Positions 41,154-52,562 of a DNA stretch of 64,000 bases are shown here, in pieces. Each line of letters starts with the position of its first letter. Position 1 is the stretch's first letter. This DNA is from Flaviflagellibacter sp963786225 (GTDB lineage Bacteria; Pseudomonadota; Alphaproteobacteria; Rhizobiales; Methylopilaceae). The notes below the pieces were generated by a model. The model was not told the origin of the DNA, made no database searches, and saw only the letters and a list, made by a program, of their open reading frames with translations. A program made the translations under genes and the position numbers. The stretch lies in NCBI GenBank assembly GCA_963786225.1, contig CAWAYQ010000016.1, forward strand, positions 186,001 through 250,000, written 5' to 3'.

Positions 41154-43298
41154 TTACACGCCGGCCAGCGCGACGAGACGGTCCACGCCGCGCGCATCGG
41201 ACAGAACGGCGCTCAGCTCCTTCGCCGAGAGGTCGGCGAGCGCCGCGTCGAGGTCGTCGGATTCGTCGAGTTTTGCCAGGCCGAGTGCCAGGTCGGTGTC
41301 GCTTTTGCGCTTGCGTTGCGGCGGCAGCATCGCACGGTGCGCGGCGAGCAGGCGCGGATCGGCGGCGAGACGGCGCGCCGCGTCGGTCTGCTCGACGGCC
41401 TGGAATTCGCGGCTGAGATCCTGGGTGCGGGCGAGAACCGGCGGGGGCGCGGTTTCTTCCGGAACAAGAAGAAGACCCAGCCTGCGAAACGCCATGCCGG
41501 CGCTGCGTTGCGCGGTCCATGCGGCAAGCGGGATCGCCAGCACCATGCCCACGATGACCGGCGTCATCCAGAGAAAGAGCGAGGGCGAAACCGCATAGGC
41601 GGCGAGGCCCGCGGCGAGGCCGAAGAGGGTGTGCGGAATATAGCGGCGAATGACGTCGCCAAGCGGGATCGAGCCGTCGTCGCGCCGCTGCGCGTTCCAG
41701 CCGGAATCGCGGCCGATGAGTATGTCGAACACGGCCAGCGACTGGATCAGCATCATCACCGGTGCGATGAGGCCGGCGATGACGGTTTCGACAAGTACCG
41801 ACGCCAGGGCGCGGACGGCGCCGCCGGTGCCGCGCAGGTCTTCCGGGCGCGTCAGAAGCGCGACATAGCTGAGGAGCTTCGGCACGAGAAGGAGACCCAT
41901 CGTTCCAGCGAACACCCAGGCGGAGCGGACGGGGTCCTGCGCCGGCCAGGTCGGAAACAGGGAGACGCCGTCGCCGAAATAACTGGGCGTCGTGAAACGC
42001 GCCTGCAACGCGATGGCCATGCCGATGGCGAGGAAGCCGAGCCAGAGCGGAGCCGTGATGTAGGAGCCGATGCCCTGCAGCATGTGCAGACGCGAGACCC
42101 AGTGAAGACCGCGGGCGGGCATGACGGCCACGTGCTGCAGATTGCCCTGGCACCAGCGCCGGTCGCGCGCGGCCACTTCGGTGAGCGAAGGCGGGCTTTC
42201 CTCGTAGGAGCCTTGCAGGCTCGGAACCATGTGCACGGCCCAGCCGGCTCGGCGCATCAGGGCGGCTTCGACGAAATCGTGGCTCAGGATGTGACCGCCG
42301 AACGGCTTCCTGCCGTGAAGTTCGGGAAGGCCCGCCTGTTCCGCGAAGGCGCGGGTGCGGATCGCGGCATTGTGGCCCCAGTAATTGCCTTCCGAGCCGT
42401 GCCACCATGCGATCCCGTGCGCGATGAGAGGTCCATACACGCGGCCGGCGAATTGCTGGAGACGGGCGAAGAGCGTCGTGCCGTTGACGATAACGGGGAG
42501 CGTCTGGATCAGGCCGACATCGGGATGAGTCTCCATCGCCGCCGTCATGCGGATCAGGGCGTCGGCGCTCATCACGCTGTCGGCGTCGAGAATGATCATC
42601 ACCTCATAGGCCCCGCCGAAGCGGCGCACCCAATCGGCGATATTGCCGGCCTTGCGTTCGATATTCTTGGCGCGGCGGCGGTAGAAGATGCGGGAATGGC
42701 CGCAGGTGCGGTCACGGAGCGCGAGGAAGGCGGCTTCCTCGGCGATCCACGCATCGGGGTTGGTCGTGTCGCTGAGGATAAAAATGTCGAAATGGCCGAG
42801 CGCGCCGGCTTTGTCCAGGTCTTCATAGATTGCCTGAAGGCCGGCCATGACGCGCGAAGGGTCCTCGTTGTAGGCGGGCAGGAGAAGCGCGGTCTTGCCT
42901 GCGAGCGCTGGCAGCGGATCTTTCGGGTGAATGCCGAGCTTCCAGCCGCCGTTGAAGATCAGCGAGACGAAGCCGGCGAGAGCGCTGGAGGAGGAGAACG
43001 AAATCCAGGCGAAAAGAAGAGCGAAGAGAGCAAGGACCAGATATTCGAGAAGGGTAAGGCCCGCGACATTCAACACGAGAAACATTTCGCGCGCGCCGGC
43101 CACTGTCAGAAGCGCCGTTACCGTCAATACCAAGAGGCGGCGGAACATCACGAACCGTGGCTGCGATGCGGGACGGCGGCTTTTGGGCGGCCGCGCCCAC
43201 AGCGACTGCACCGGCATGTCGAGCGGGGTTTCGCCGGGCAAAGCGCGGAAATCGGGTCCGATCTCGACCGGCAGATGATCGGTTGCTATTGCGTCCAT
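41154..43298 (-). CDS. opgH: Glucans biosynthesis glucosyltransferase OpgH
   Basis: 714 residues, family 2 glycosyltransferase of osmoregulated periplasmic glucans. N-terminal and C-terminal membrane helices frame a large cytosolic domain with the D-D-D-(Q/R)xxRW set: PAYNEDPSRVM (about 140), LDADSVMSADALIRM (about 243), SHDFVEAALMRRAGW (about 340), RDRRWCQGNLQH (about 390). Makes beta-1,2-glucan backbones from UDP-glucose. Start MDAIATDHLP overlaps opgG end by 13 bases. Confidence 0.93.
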   Translation of the reverse strand: MDAIATDHLPVEIGPDFRALPGETPLDMPVQSLWARPPKSRRPASQPRFVMFRRLLVLTVTALLTVAGAREMFLVLNVAGLTLLEYLVLALFALLFAWISFSSSSALAGFVSLIFNGGWKLGIHPKDPLPALAGKTALLLPAYNEDPSRVMAGLQAIYEDLDKAGALGHFDIFILSDTTNPDAWIAEEAAFLALRDRTCGHSRIFYRRRAKNIERKAGNIADWVRRFGGAYEVMIILDADSVMSADALIRMTAAMETHPDVGLIQTLPVIVNGTTLFARLQQFAGRVYGPLIAHGIAWWHGSEGNYWGHNAAIRTRAFAEQAGLPELHGRKPFGGHILSHDFVEAALMRRAGWAVHMVPSLQGSYEESPPSLTEVAARDRRWCQGNLQHVAVMPARGLHWVSRLHMLQGIGSYITAPLWLGFLAIGMAIALQARFTTPSYFGDGVSLFPTWPAQDPVRSAWVFAGTMGLLLVPKLLSYVALLTRPEDLRGTGGAVRALASVLVETVIAGLIAPVMMLIQSLAVFDILIGRDSGWNAQRRDDGSIPLGDVIRRYIPHTLFGLAAGLAAYAVSPSLFLWMTPVIVGMVLAIPLAAWTAQRSAGMAFRRLGLLLVPEETAPPPVLARTQDLSREFQAVEQTDAARRLAADPRLLAAHRAMLPPQRKRKSDTDLALGLAKLDESDDLDAALADLSAKELSAVLSDARGVDRLVALAGV

Positions 43299-44821
43299 CG
43301 ATAGACCCAGGTTTCCGACAGCGGCTGTTCTCCGCGCATCAGCTGGGCACGCAGTTCGATGACGCTTTCATTGCCCGGCGTCAATTCGAACGAAATGCGC
43401 CAGCCTCCTTTTTCCGGATTTGGCTGCACCACGGCATTTTCGATCTTGCCGAGGTTCGACGAGATGACAGCCCGCACCCGATCGTCGAACGGCGTCTCGG
43501 CAAGCTTGCCGCCCGTCGCTTCCACGACGAACAGGCGCGCGTCATCGCTGAAATGGGCCTTGCCCACGCGCGTTTTGATGAGACGGGCAAGGTCCGGCGG
43601 ATCGAACGGGTTCTGGGCGCACCAGTGGAGGCGATAATTGTACAGATATTCGCCGCCACGCTTCAGGGGGGTCTTCGGACGCCAGAAGACCGCGATGTTG
43701 TCGTGGATTTCCTTGTTGGTCGGAATCTCGATGAGCTGCACCGCGCCTTCGCCCCAATCCCCGATCGGTTCGATCCAAAGCGACGGCCTTTTCTCGTAGC
43801 GGGCTTCGAGATCCTCATAATCCTGGAAGCCGCGCTGGCGCTGCATCAGTCCGAAGCCGCGCGGATTGGTGTCGTAGAAATCGCTGATCTGAAGCGTCGC
43901 GGGATTTGTCAGCGGCCGCCACAGCCGTTCGCCGCGCCCGTTCCAGATCGCAAGCCCGTCGGAATCGTGGACGGCGGGCCGGAAATCGTCGATGCCGTCG
44001 CGGTCGTTGGATTCGAAGAAGAACATCGACGTCAGCGGCGCGAGACCGGCCTTGTCGATGTCCGCACGCGGATAGACCGCCATTTCAACGTCGAAGATCG
44101 TCTCGTCGCCGGGGCGAATTGTGAAGCGGTAGGCGGCCGCCGCGCTCTCGCTGTCGAGCACCGCGTGAACAACGACGGAATTGGTGGCCGGCATCGGCCG
44201 CTCGATCCAGAAGGCGCGGAAAGCGGGGAATTCCTCGCCCGAACTGTCGGCGGTCTTGATCGCGAGGCCGCGCGCGGACAGGCCGTAGACCTGTCCCTTG
44301 GCGATTGCGCGAAAATAGCTCGCTCCCTGGAACACGGCGATCTCGTCGTAATAGTCCGGCCGGTTCATCGGGCCGTGGATGCGGAAACCCGAAAAGCCGA
44401 GATTGACGCCCTCGGGCGGCGGCGGAACCCGGCCGAAGGTGAAAAGATCGCGCGAATAGATGAGCGGACGTGCCTGGCCTTCGGCGACGATGAACAGGTC
44501 CACGCGGTTCTGATACAGAAAGCCGCGATGAAAAAGCTGGACCTCAAACGGAACGTCCGTGCCGCGCCACAACGATTTTTCCGGAATGAAGCGAATATCC
44601 CGGTAGAGGTCGTAGGGCATGTCGCGGAGATTTTCCGGCAGGCTCGTGTCCGGCGCCTTGTACGGTTTGGCCGCCAGATCGCGCGCCATCTGGCGCACCT
44701 GGGAGGCGGCGAAGGGCACGGCATCGCCGGTCTGCGCCAACGGAATTTGGGCAAGCTGATAGGCGAGACCCGAGACAAAGGGCAGGGCGGCGGCCCCAAG
44801 GAGCAGATCGCGACGGCGCAC
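43286..44821 (-). CDS. opgG: Periplasmic glucans biosynthesis protein OpgG/OpgD
   Basis: 511 residues. Twin-arginine-like signal VRRRDLLLGAAALPFVSGLA; beta-sandwich core with the conserved GLGLLQRQRGFQDY-like FGLMQRQRGFQDYEDLEARY (about 320-340), EPIGDWGEGAVQLIEI and FWRPKTPL. Acts with OpgH on the glucan branches in the periplasm. A GTG at 44821 preceded by GGAAAG is preferred over ATG 44977, whose extra 52 residues show no family resemblance. RR signal makes OpgD equally possible. Confidence 0.85.
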   Translation of the reverse strand: MRRRDLLLGAAALPFVSGLAYQLAQIPLAQTGDAVPFAASQVRQMARDLAAKPYKAPDTSLPENLRDMPYDLYRDIRFIPEKSLWRGTDVPFEVQLFHRGFLYQNRVDLFIVAEGQARPLIYSRDLFTFGRVPPPPEGVNLGFSGFRIHGPMNRPDYYDEIAVFQGASYFRAIAKGQVYGLSARGLAIKTADSSGEEFPAFRAFWIERPMPATNSVVVHAVLDSESAAAAYRFTIRPGDETIFDVEMAVYPRADIDKAGLAPLTSMFFFESNDRDGIDDFRPAVHDSDGLAIWNGRGERLWRPLTNPATLQISDFYDTNPRGFGLMQRQRGFQDYEDLEARYEKRPSLWIEPIGDWGEGAVQLIEIPTNKEIHDNIAVFWRPKTPLKRGGEYLYNYRLHWCAQNPFDPPDLARLIKTRVGKAHFSDDARLFVVEATGGKLAETPFDDRVRAVISSNLGKIENAVVQPNPEKGGWRISFELTPGNESVIELRAQLMRGEQPLSETWVYRWTQ

Positions 44822-45078
44822 GTCAGTTCTTTCCGAAAACGAACACCGCGCCGGTCGCGGCCCATCGCACGCCGGTCGCGCTACCTTCCGTCGAATGAAC
44901 GGAGAGATCGGCACTATAATGTGGACATCGCACTCTTCGTTCCACTCCGGTGAAAGGTTATATCGAGGGGCGGACATCGCGGCGGGAGCGCCGCGGCGGA
45001 AGCGACAGTGTGCGGTACCGACAGCGGCAATTCCGTGGTCGCACCACGCGGTTTTTATGTGTGATCCGGGTAGGAGTT

Positions 45079-46074
45079 ATGGCGGCTGAACACGGCCTGA
45101 ACAGCAACGAAACGGCGCGCGCGTTCGCATCGTTCGAAGACGCCGCATGCGTTCTGCTGGGCGTTTCGGGTGGTGCGGACTCGACGGCTTTGCTCGTGCT
45201 CGCGGCGGAATGGGCCGGGCCGCGCAAAGTGCGGCTTTGCGCCGCGACGGTGGATCATGGCCTGCGTCCGGAATCGGCGGCGGAGGCGAAGGCGGTCGGA
45301 GCGTTGGCAAAGCGGCTCGGCGTCGAACATCGAACGCTCACGTGGACGGGCGAAAAGCCCGCGACCGGAATCGAGGAGGCCGCGCGCGCCGCGCGTTATG
45401 CGTTGCTCGACGAGGCGGCGAAAAAAATCGGCGCGACGCATCTCGCGACCGCGCATACGCGCGAAGACCAGGCCGAGACCCTGTTGATGAGGCTCGCGGC
45501 CGGCTCCGGCCCGGCGGGGCTTGCGGGAATGCGGGCACGGGTGAAGCGCGACGGCGTGGTGCATGTGCGTCCGTTCCTCGATGTCGCGAAGGCGCGGCTT
45601 GTCGCGAGCCTGAAACAGCGCGGCGTGGACTGGTCCGAAGACGAAACGAACCGGGATGCGCGATTCGCCCGGCCGCGGCTTCGCGCCGCGCGCGAGGTTC
45701 TGGAGCGGGAAGGGTTGACCGCGGAACGGCTTTCGGTCCTGGCAGGGCGGATGGCACGTGTGACGGATGCGATGGAGCGGGTTGCCGCCGCAGCCTGGCC
45801 GGAAGTGGCGCACCGGGAAGACGGCCGGACCGTTCTGGACGGCGGGGTGCTTTTGGCGCTGCCCGAAGAAATCGCGCTCCGAGTCCTGATTCGGGCCGTG
45901 GACGGGCATGGCGACCAGCCGCCCGACCGGCTGGCCCGCAGCGAGGCGCTGCTCGGGGCCGTCCGGCAGGCATTAGGGGCCGGGCTGGAGGTCAGCCGGA
46001 CCCTGGCGGGGGCCAAAATCGCCGTCCGGGAGGGGCGGGTGACCGTGACCGCCGCCCCTCCGCGCAGGGCATGA
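45079..46074 (+). CDS. tilS: tRNA(Ile)-lysidine synthetase TilS
   Basis: 331 residues. PP-loop ATP site LLGVSGGADSTALLVLA (about 24-40), ATVDHGLRPESAAEAKAVGA, THLATAHTREDQAETLLMRL (near 120-140) and NRDARFARPRLR. Modifies C34 of tRNA-Ile2 to lysidine, making it read AUA. Start at 45079 follows AGGAGTT; the longer ORF is rejected. Normal position between cpoB and ftsH in alphaproteobacteria, though here opgGH and VOC are inserted. Confidence 0.93.
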   Translation: MAAEHGLNSNETARAFASFEDAACVLLGVSGGADSTALLVLAAEWAGPRKVRLCAATVDHGLRPESAAEAKAVGALAKRLGVEHRTLTWTGEKPATGIEEAARAARYALLDEAAKKIGATHLATAHTREDQAETLLMRLAAGSGPAGLAGMRARVKRDGVVHVRPFLDVAKARLVASLKQRGVDWSEDETNRDARFARPRLRAAREVLEREGLTAERLSVLAGRMARVTDAMERVAAAAWPEVAHREDGRTVLDGGVLLALPEEIALRVLIRAVDGHGDQPPDRLARSEALLGAVRQALGAGLEVSRTLAGAKIAVREGRVTVTAAPPRRA

Positions 46075-46222
46075 ACGCTTCGGGAACCAATTTTATGCTG
46101 GGATGAGGCTGACTATGACCTTCAAGGAAGCTACCGCTTGCCTTGGCAATGCCCCGGGCGGACCTTACATTCGCTGACAGGGGACCCTTTTCCGTCGCCG
46201 CAGATTGCCCGAAAGGCCTGTG

Positions 46223-48145
<1,923 letters not shown>

Positions 48146-48168
48146 CCCGTCATCTTGATCGAATAAGA

Positions 48169-48200
48169 AAGCCCGGCCCCTAGGCCGGGCTTTTTGTTTT
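48169..48200 (+). terminator. Rho-independent terminator of ftsH
   Basis: AAGCCCGGCC-CCTA-GGCCGGGCTT then TTTGTTTT. The stop codon of the converging maa-like gene (48180-48182) lies in its loop. Confidence 0.85.
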
Positions 48201-48746
48201 CGCAGGCAGGACGCGGGCGGGATTGCCGGCGGCCGTCACGCCCTTCGGGACATTACGGGTGACGACGGCGCCGGCGCCGATGATGGCGTCGTCGCCCACC
48301 GTGACGCCCGGCAGGATGATGGCGCCGGCACCGATCCAGACATTGCGGCCGATTTTGACCGGAATGCCGCTTTCCACACCCGTCTCGCGCTCCACGGGAT
48401 CGCGCGGATGGTCGGCGGTGAGGATCTGAACATTGGGGCCGATCTGGGTCTTGTCGCCGATCTCGATCGCGACGACGTCGAGCAGCACGCAGCCGAAATT
48501 CAGGAAGACGCCCGCGCCCAGCCGGATATTGGTGCCGTAATCCACATAGACCGGCGAGCGGACGACGGAGCCCTCTCCGACCGAACCGAACAGGGCTTCG
48601 AGCCCCTGCCGCCTGGACGTGGTTTCGTGCGCCGGCAAGGCGTTATAGGCATTCATCACCTCGCGCCGCCGCATCTGCTCGGCAAATAGCCCGGCATCTG
48701 TCCGATAGGGTTCGCCTGCCAGCATTTTCTGCCTTTCGGTCTTCAC
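48180..48746 (-). CDS. Maltose/galactoside O-acetyltransferase family protein
   Basis: 188 residues with left-handed beta-helix hexapeptide repeats: VYVDYGTNIRLGAGVFLNFG (about 64-83), PVKIGRNVWIGAGAIILPGV, DDAIIGAGAVVTRNVP. N-terminal KMLAGEPYRTD is the Maa/LacA family entrance. Transfers acetyl from acetyl-CoA to sugars or NodL-like substrates. GTG at 48746 with AGGAGAG upstream is taken as start; the ATG at 48797 has no site. Confidence 0.88.
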   Translation of the reverse strand: MKTERQKMLAGEPYRTDAGLFAEQMRRREVMNAYNALPAHETTSRRQGLEALFGSVGEGSVVRSPVYVDYGTNIRLGAGVFLNFGCVLLDVVAIEIGDKTQIGPNVQILTADHPRDPVERETGVESGIPVKIGRNVWIGAGAIILPGVTVGDDAIIGAGAVVTRNVPKGVTAAGNPARVLPAKTKSPA

Positions 48747-48864
48747 GGGCTCTCCTGTCTCCGGCCGATCTTGCTTAACCAAACCTGTAATCTTCACACA
48801 CGAATTTTGAAGGTGCTGGCCGATATAATGGGCTAGAACTCATGGCTTCTCGACGGGGGTCAGA

Positions 48865-50208
<1,344 letters not shown>

Positions 50209-50310
50209 TCTTAACCTTTGGGCAATAAAGTATTTACCAAGGATTAATGCTGCGGCGAAGAAACAACACCGTCCTATGTCCTTACGAATATTCGCACAGC
50301 AGAGTTAAGG

Positions 50311-50325
50311 TTAATCCCCGCTTAA
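50311..50325. promoter_or_regulatory. CtrA-type box TTAA-N7-TTAA
   Basis: TTAA-TCCCCGC-TTAA about 85 bases upstream of the outer membrane protein start. Outer membrane protein genes are frequent CtrA targets in alphaproteobacteria. Sequence match only. Confidence 0.45.
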
Positions 50326-50408
50326 ACATTCGCGTGGAATAGTCCTCCGCATTCAAGGAGCCGGACCGTTCGAGTCCCGGCTCGGGTATGCATGGAAGGG
50401 CGGGCCTC

Positions 50409-51218
50409 ATGGCGAGACTCAATTTACTTACAGCAACGGCTGTTGCAGCGGTTCTCGGCATTGCGGGCGCTCAGGCCGCCGACATGCCGGTCTATTATGA
50501 ACAGCCGGCCGCCCGAATTTGGCGGCTGGTATATTCGCGGCGATGTCGGCGCCAGCCATCAGCGGGTCGGACAGCATTCACAACCCGCAATGGGATCAGG
50601 ATCGCCAGCATCGATCACCGTCGACGTCCTTGAAAGCCGAATTCGATGCCTCATGGTTCCTCGGCCTCGGCGTCGGCTACAAGTTCAACGACTGGTTCCG
50701 CGCCGACATCACCGGCGAATACCGCGGTCCGTCCGATTTCTACGGCCTGGATACCATACGACGATCGACGGCGACATCGACGGATCAACGATTACCGGAC
50801 GCGAGAAGACCGAATGGACGTTCCTCGCGAACGCCTATTGGGACATCACGACCTGGAATTCGATCACGCCGTTCATCGGCGCGGGTGTCGGCGCGAGCTA
50901 CAACCGGATCGACGATCTGACGGACACTAACCTGCATCGCATCCCGCTCGGCGGACCTTACTGCCCGGCTTCAAACGGCTGCGCCGGATCGAACGGCGAC
51001 TGGCAGTTTGCCTGGGCGCTGCATGCCGGTCTCGCCTTCGCGATCACGCCGAACATGACGCTTCGAACTGGCCTATCGCTTCCTGCATCTCGGCGATGCG
51101 GAGAGCGAAGATCTGATCACGGCTCGGGCGGCTCGAACGACTACGATCAACCCGTTCAAGTTCAACGACTATCGCCTCCCACGACGTCAAAGTCGGCCTG
51201 CGCTACACCTTCAACTGA
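50409..51218 (+). pseudogene. Outer membrane beta-barrel protein gene with at least five frame changes
   Basis: Segments of an Omp25/31-like porin-family protein read in different frames: signal MARLNLLTATAVAAVLGIAG then AQAADMPVYYEQP; PPEFGGWYIRGDVGASHQRV; NPQWDQD and AEFDASWFLGLGVGYKFNDW with FRADITGEYRGPSDFYGLDT; KTEWTFLANAYWDITTWNSI then TPFIGAGVGASYNRIDDLTD; ELAYRFLHLGDAESEDLITA; and the C-terminal SHDVKVGLRYTFN with stop at 51216-51218. The last residue is Asn rather than the usual Phe after YTF, as in many Rhizobiales barrels. Residues are conserved, but frames change at about 50512, 50572, 50762-50810 and 51062, and again near 51177. Confidence 0.75.
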
Positions 51219-51240
51219 GCGCACCAGCAGCACGATTTCA

Positions 51241-51270
51241 GCGCCCGGCGGTCTTCCGTCGGGCGTTTTG
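51241..51270 (+). terminator. Rho-independent terminator after the outer membrane gene
   Basis: GCCCGGCGG-TCTT-CCGTCGGGC followed by GTTTTGG; one G-T pair in the stem. Confidence 0.7.
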
Positions 51271-51303
51271 GTAACCCAAAGGGCTGAAAGGCCGGAAGAT
51301 TTC

Positions 51304-51331
51304 TTGACTTGGCGGCCGCCATCCGTATTTT
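51304..51331 (+). promoter_or_regulatory. Candidate sigma70 promoter of serC-serA
   Basis: TTGACT (51304-51309), 16-base spacer, TATTTT (51326-51331). It lies directly before the serC leader hairpins, so transcripts would begin at about 51338. Confidence 0.55.
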
Positions 51332-51339
51332 CGCCGGCG

Positions 51340-51386
51340 GGACACCCTTCCCCAACGAAGGGCTTGCTATCTGGAAGGATAGACAA
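51340..51386 (+). ncRNA. serC leader RNA motif
   Basis: Two small hairpins directly before the serC start codon: CCCTTC-CCCAAC-GAAGGG (51345-51362) and CTATC-TGGAAG-GATAG (51367-51382), with the ribosome binding site GGAAGG placed in the second loop and stem. This matches position and form of the serC motif reported upstream of serC in alphaproteobacteria. The regulator or ligand is not established. The layout could control ribosome access. Confidence 0.6.
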
Positions 51387-52558
51387 TGGCGAACGACATG
51401 CCCGGCCGCAGGCCGGCGAATCCGCGCTTTTCCTGCGGACCCTGCACCAAACGGCCCGGCTGGTCCGTGGATGTCCTCAAGGACGCCCCTCTCGGCCACT
51501 CCCATCGCGCTAAACTCGGAAGAGCCCGCCTCAAACTGGCGATCGACCTGACGCGCGAAGTTCTCGATATTCCCTCCGATTACCGCATCGCCATCGTTCC
51601 GGCCTCCGATACGGGCGCCGTCGAAATGGCCTTGTGGTCGCTGCTTGGCGAACGCGGCGTCGACGTCCTCGCCTGGGAAGCCTTCTCCCTCGATTGGGTG
51701 ATCGACATCACCGAGCAGCTCAAGCTCGACGATGTGCGGGTCATGACCTCGGATTACGGCGTCCTGCCCGATCTTTCCAAGGTCGATTTCGACCGCGACG
51801 TGGTGTTCCCCTGGAACGGCACGACCTCGGGCGTGCGTGTCGTGAACGGCGACTGGATCCCCGCCGATCGCAAGGGCCTGACGATCTGCGACGGCACCTC
51901 GGCGGTGTTCGCGCAAAATCTCGATTGGTCCAAGCTCGATGTAACGACCTTCTCCTGGCAGAAGGTGATGGGCGGCGAGGCCGCGCACGGCATGCTCGTC
52001 CTGTCGCCGCGCGCCGTGGCGCGCCTTGAAAGCTACACGCCCGCCTGGCCGCTGCCGAAGCTGTTCCGCATGACGAAGAACGGCAAGATCAACGAAGCCA
52101 TCTTCGAGGGCGAGACGATCAACACGCCCAGCATGCTGGCCGTCGAGGATTATATCGACGCGCTGAACTGGGCGAAGTCGATCGGCGGTCTCGATGCGCT
52201 GCAACGGCGCGCCGACGAGAACTGCAAGGTGCTGACCGATTGGGTGGCGAACACGCCGTGGATCGATTTCCTGGCGGTCGAGCCGGAGCAGCGCTCCAAT
52301 ACCTCGATCTGCCTCATGATCGTCGATCCGCAGGTGACGAGCCGTCCGGCCGAGATCCAGGCGGAGTTCGCCAAGAGCATCGCCGCGATGCTGGAAATCG
52401 AGAAGGCGGCGTTCGACATCAACTCGTACCGCGACGCGCCGGCCGGCCTTCGCATCTGGACGGGTTCGACGGTCGAAGCATCCGATCTCAAGGTTCTGAC
52501 CGAATGGCTCGATTGGGCCTTTGCGAGCGCCAAGGCCGCACTAAGCAAGGCGGCGTGA
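51386..52558 (+). CDS. serC: Phosphoserine aminotransferase
   Basis: 390 residues of the alphaproteobacterial SerC type. PLP-binding Lys in TTFSWQKVMGGEAAHGMLVL (about 187-206), substrate HSHRAKLGRARLKLAIDLTR near the N terminus, NTPSMLAVEDYIDALNWAKS, and GLRIWTGSTVE at the C-terminal end. Converts 3-phosphohydroxypyruvate and glutamate to phosphoserine. Four bases upstream of serA. Confidence 0.95.
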   Translation: MANDMPGRRPANPRFSCGPCTKRPGWSVDVLKDAPLGHSHRAKLGRARLKLAIDLTREVLDIPSDYRIAIVPASDTGAVEMALWSLLGERGVDVLAWEAFSLDWVIDITEQLKLDDVRVMTSDYGVLPDLSKVDFDRDVVFPWNGTTSGVRVVNGDWIPADRKGLTICDGTSAVFAQNLDWSKLDVTTFSWQKVMGGEAAHGMLVLSPRAVARLESYTPAWPLPKLFRMTKNGKINEAIFEGETINTPSMLAVEDYIDALNWAKSIGGLDALQRRADENCKVLTDWVANTPWIDFLAVEPEQRSNTSICLMIVDPQVTSRPAEIQAEFAKSIAAMLEIEKAAFDINSYRDAPAGLRIWTGSTVEASDLKVLTEWLDWAFASAKAALSKAA

Positions 52559-52562
52559 TCCG

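Noticed and set aside
41316..43304. 662-codon plus-strand ORF
   Set aside because: Antisense shadow of opgH, which has all glycosyltransferase motifs.
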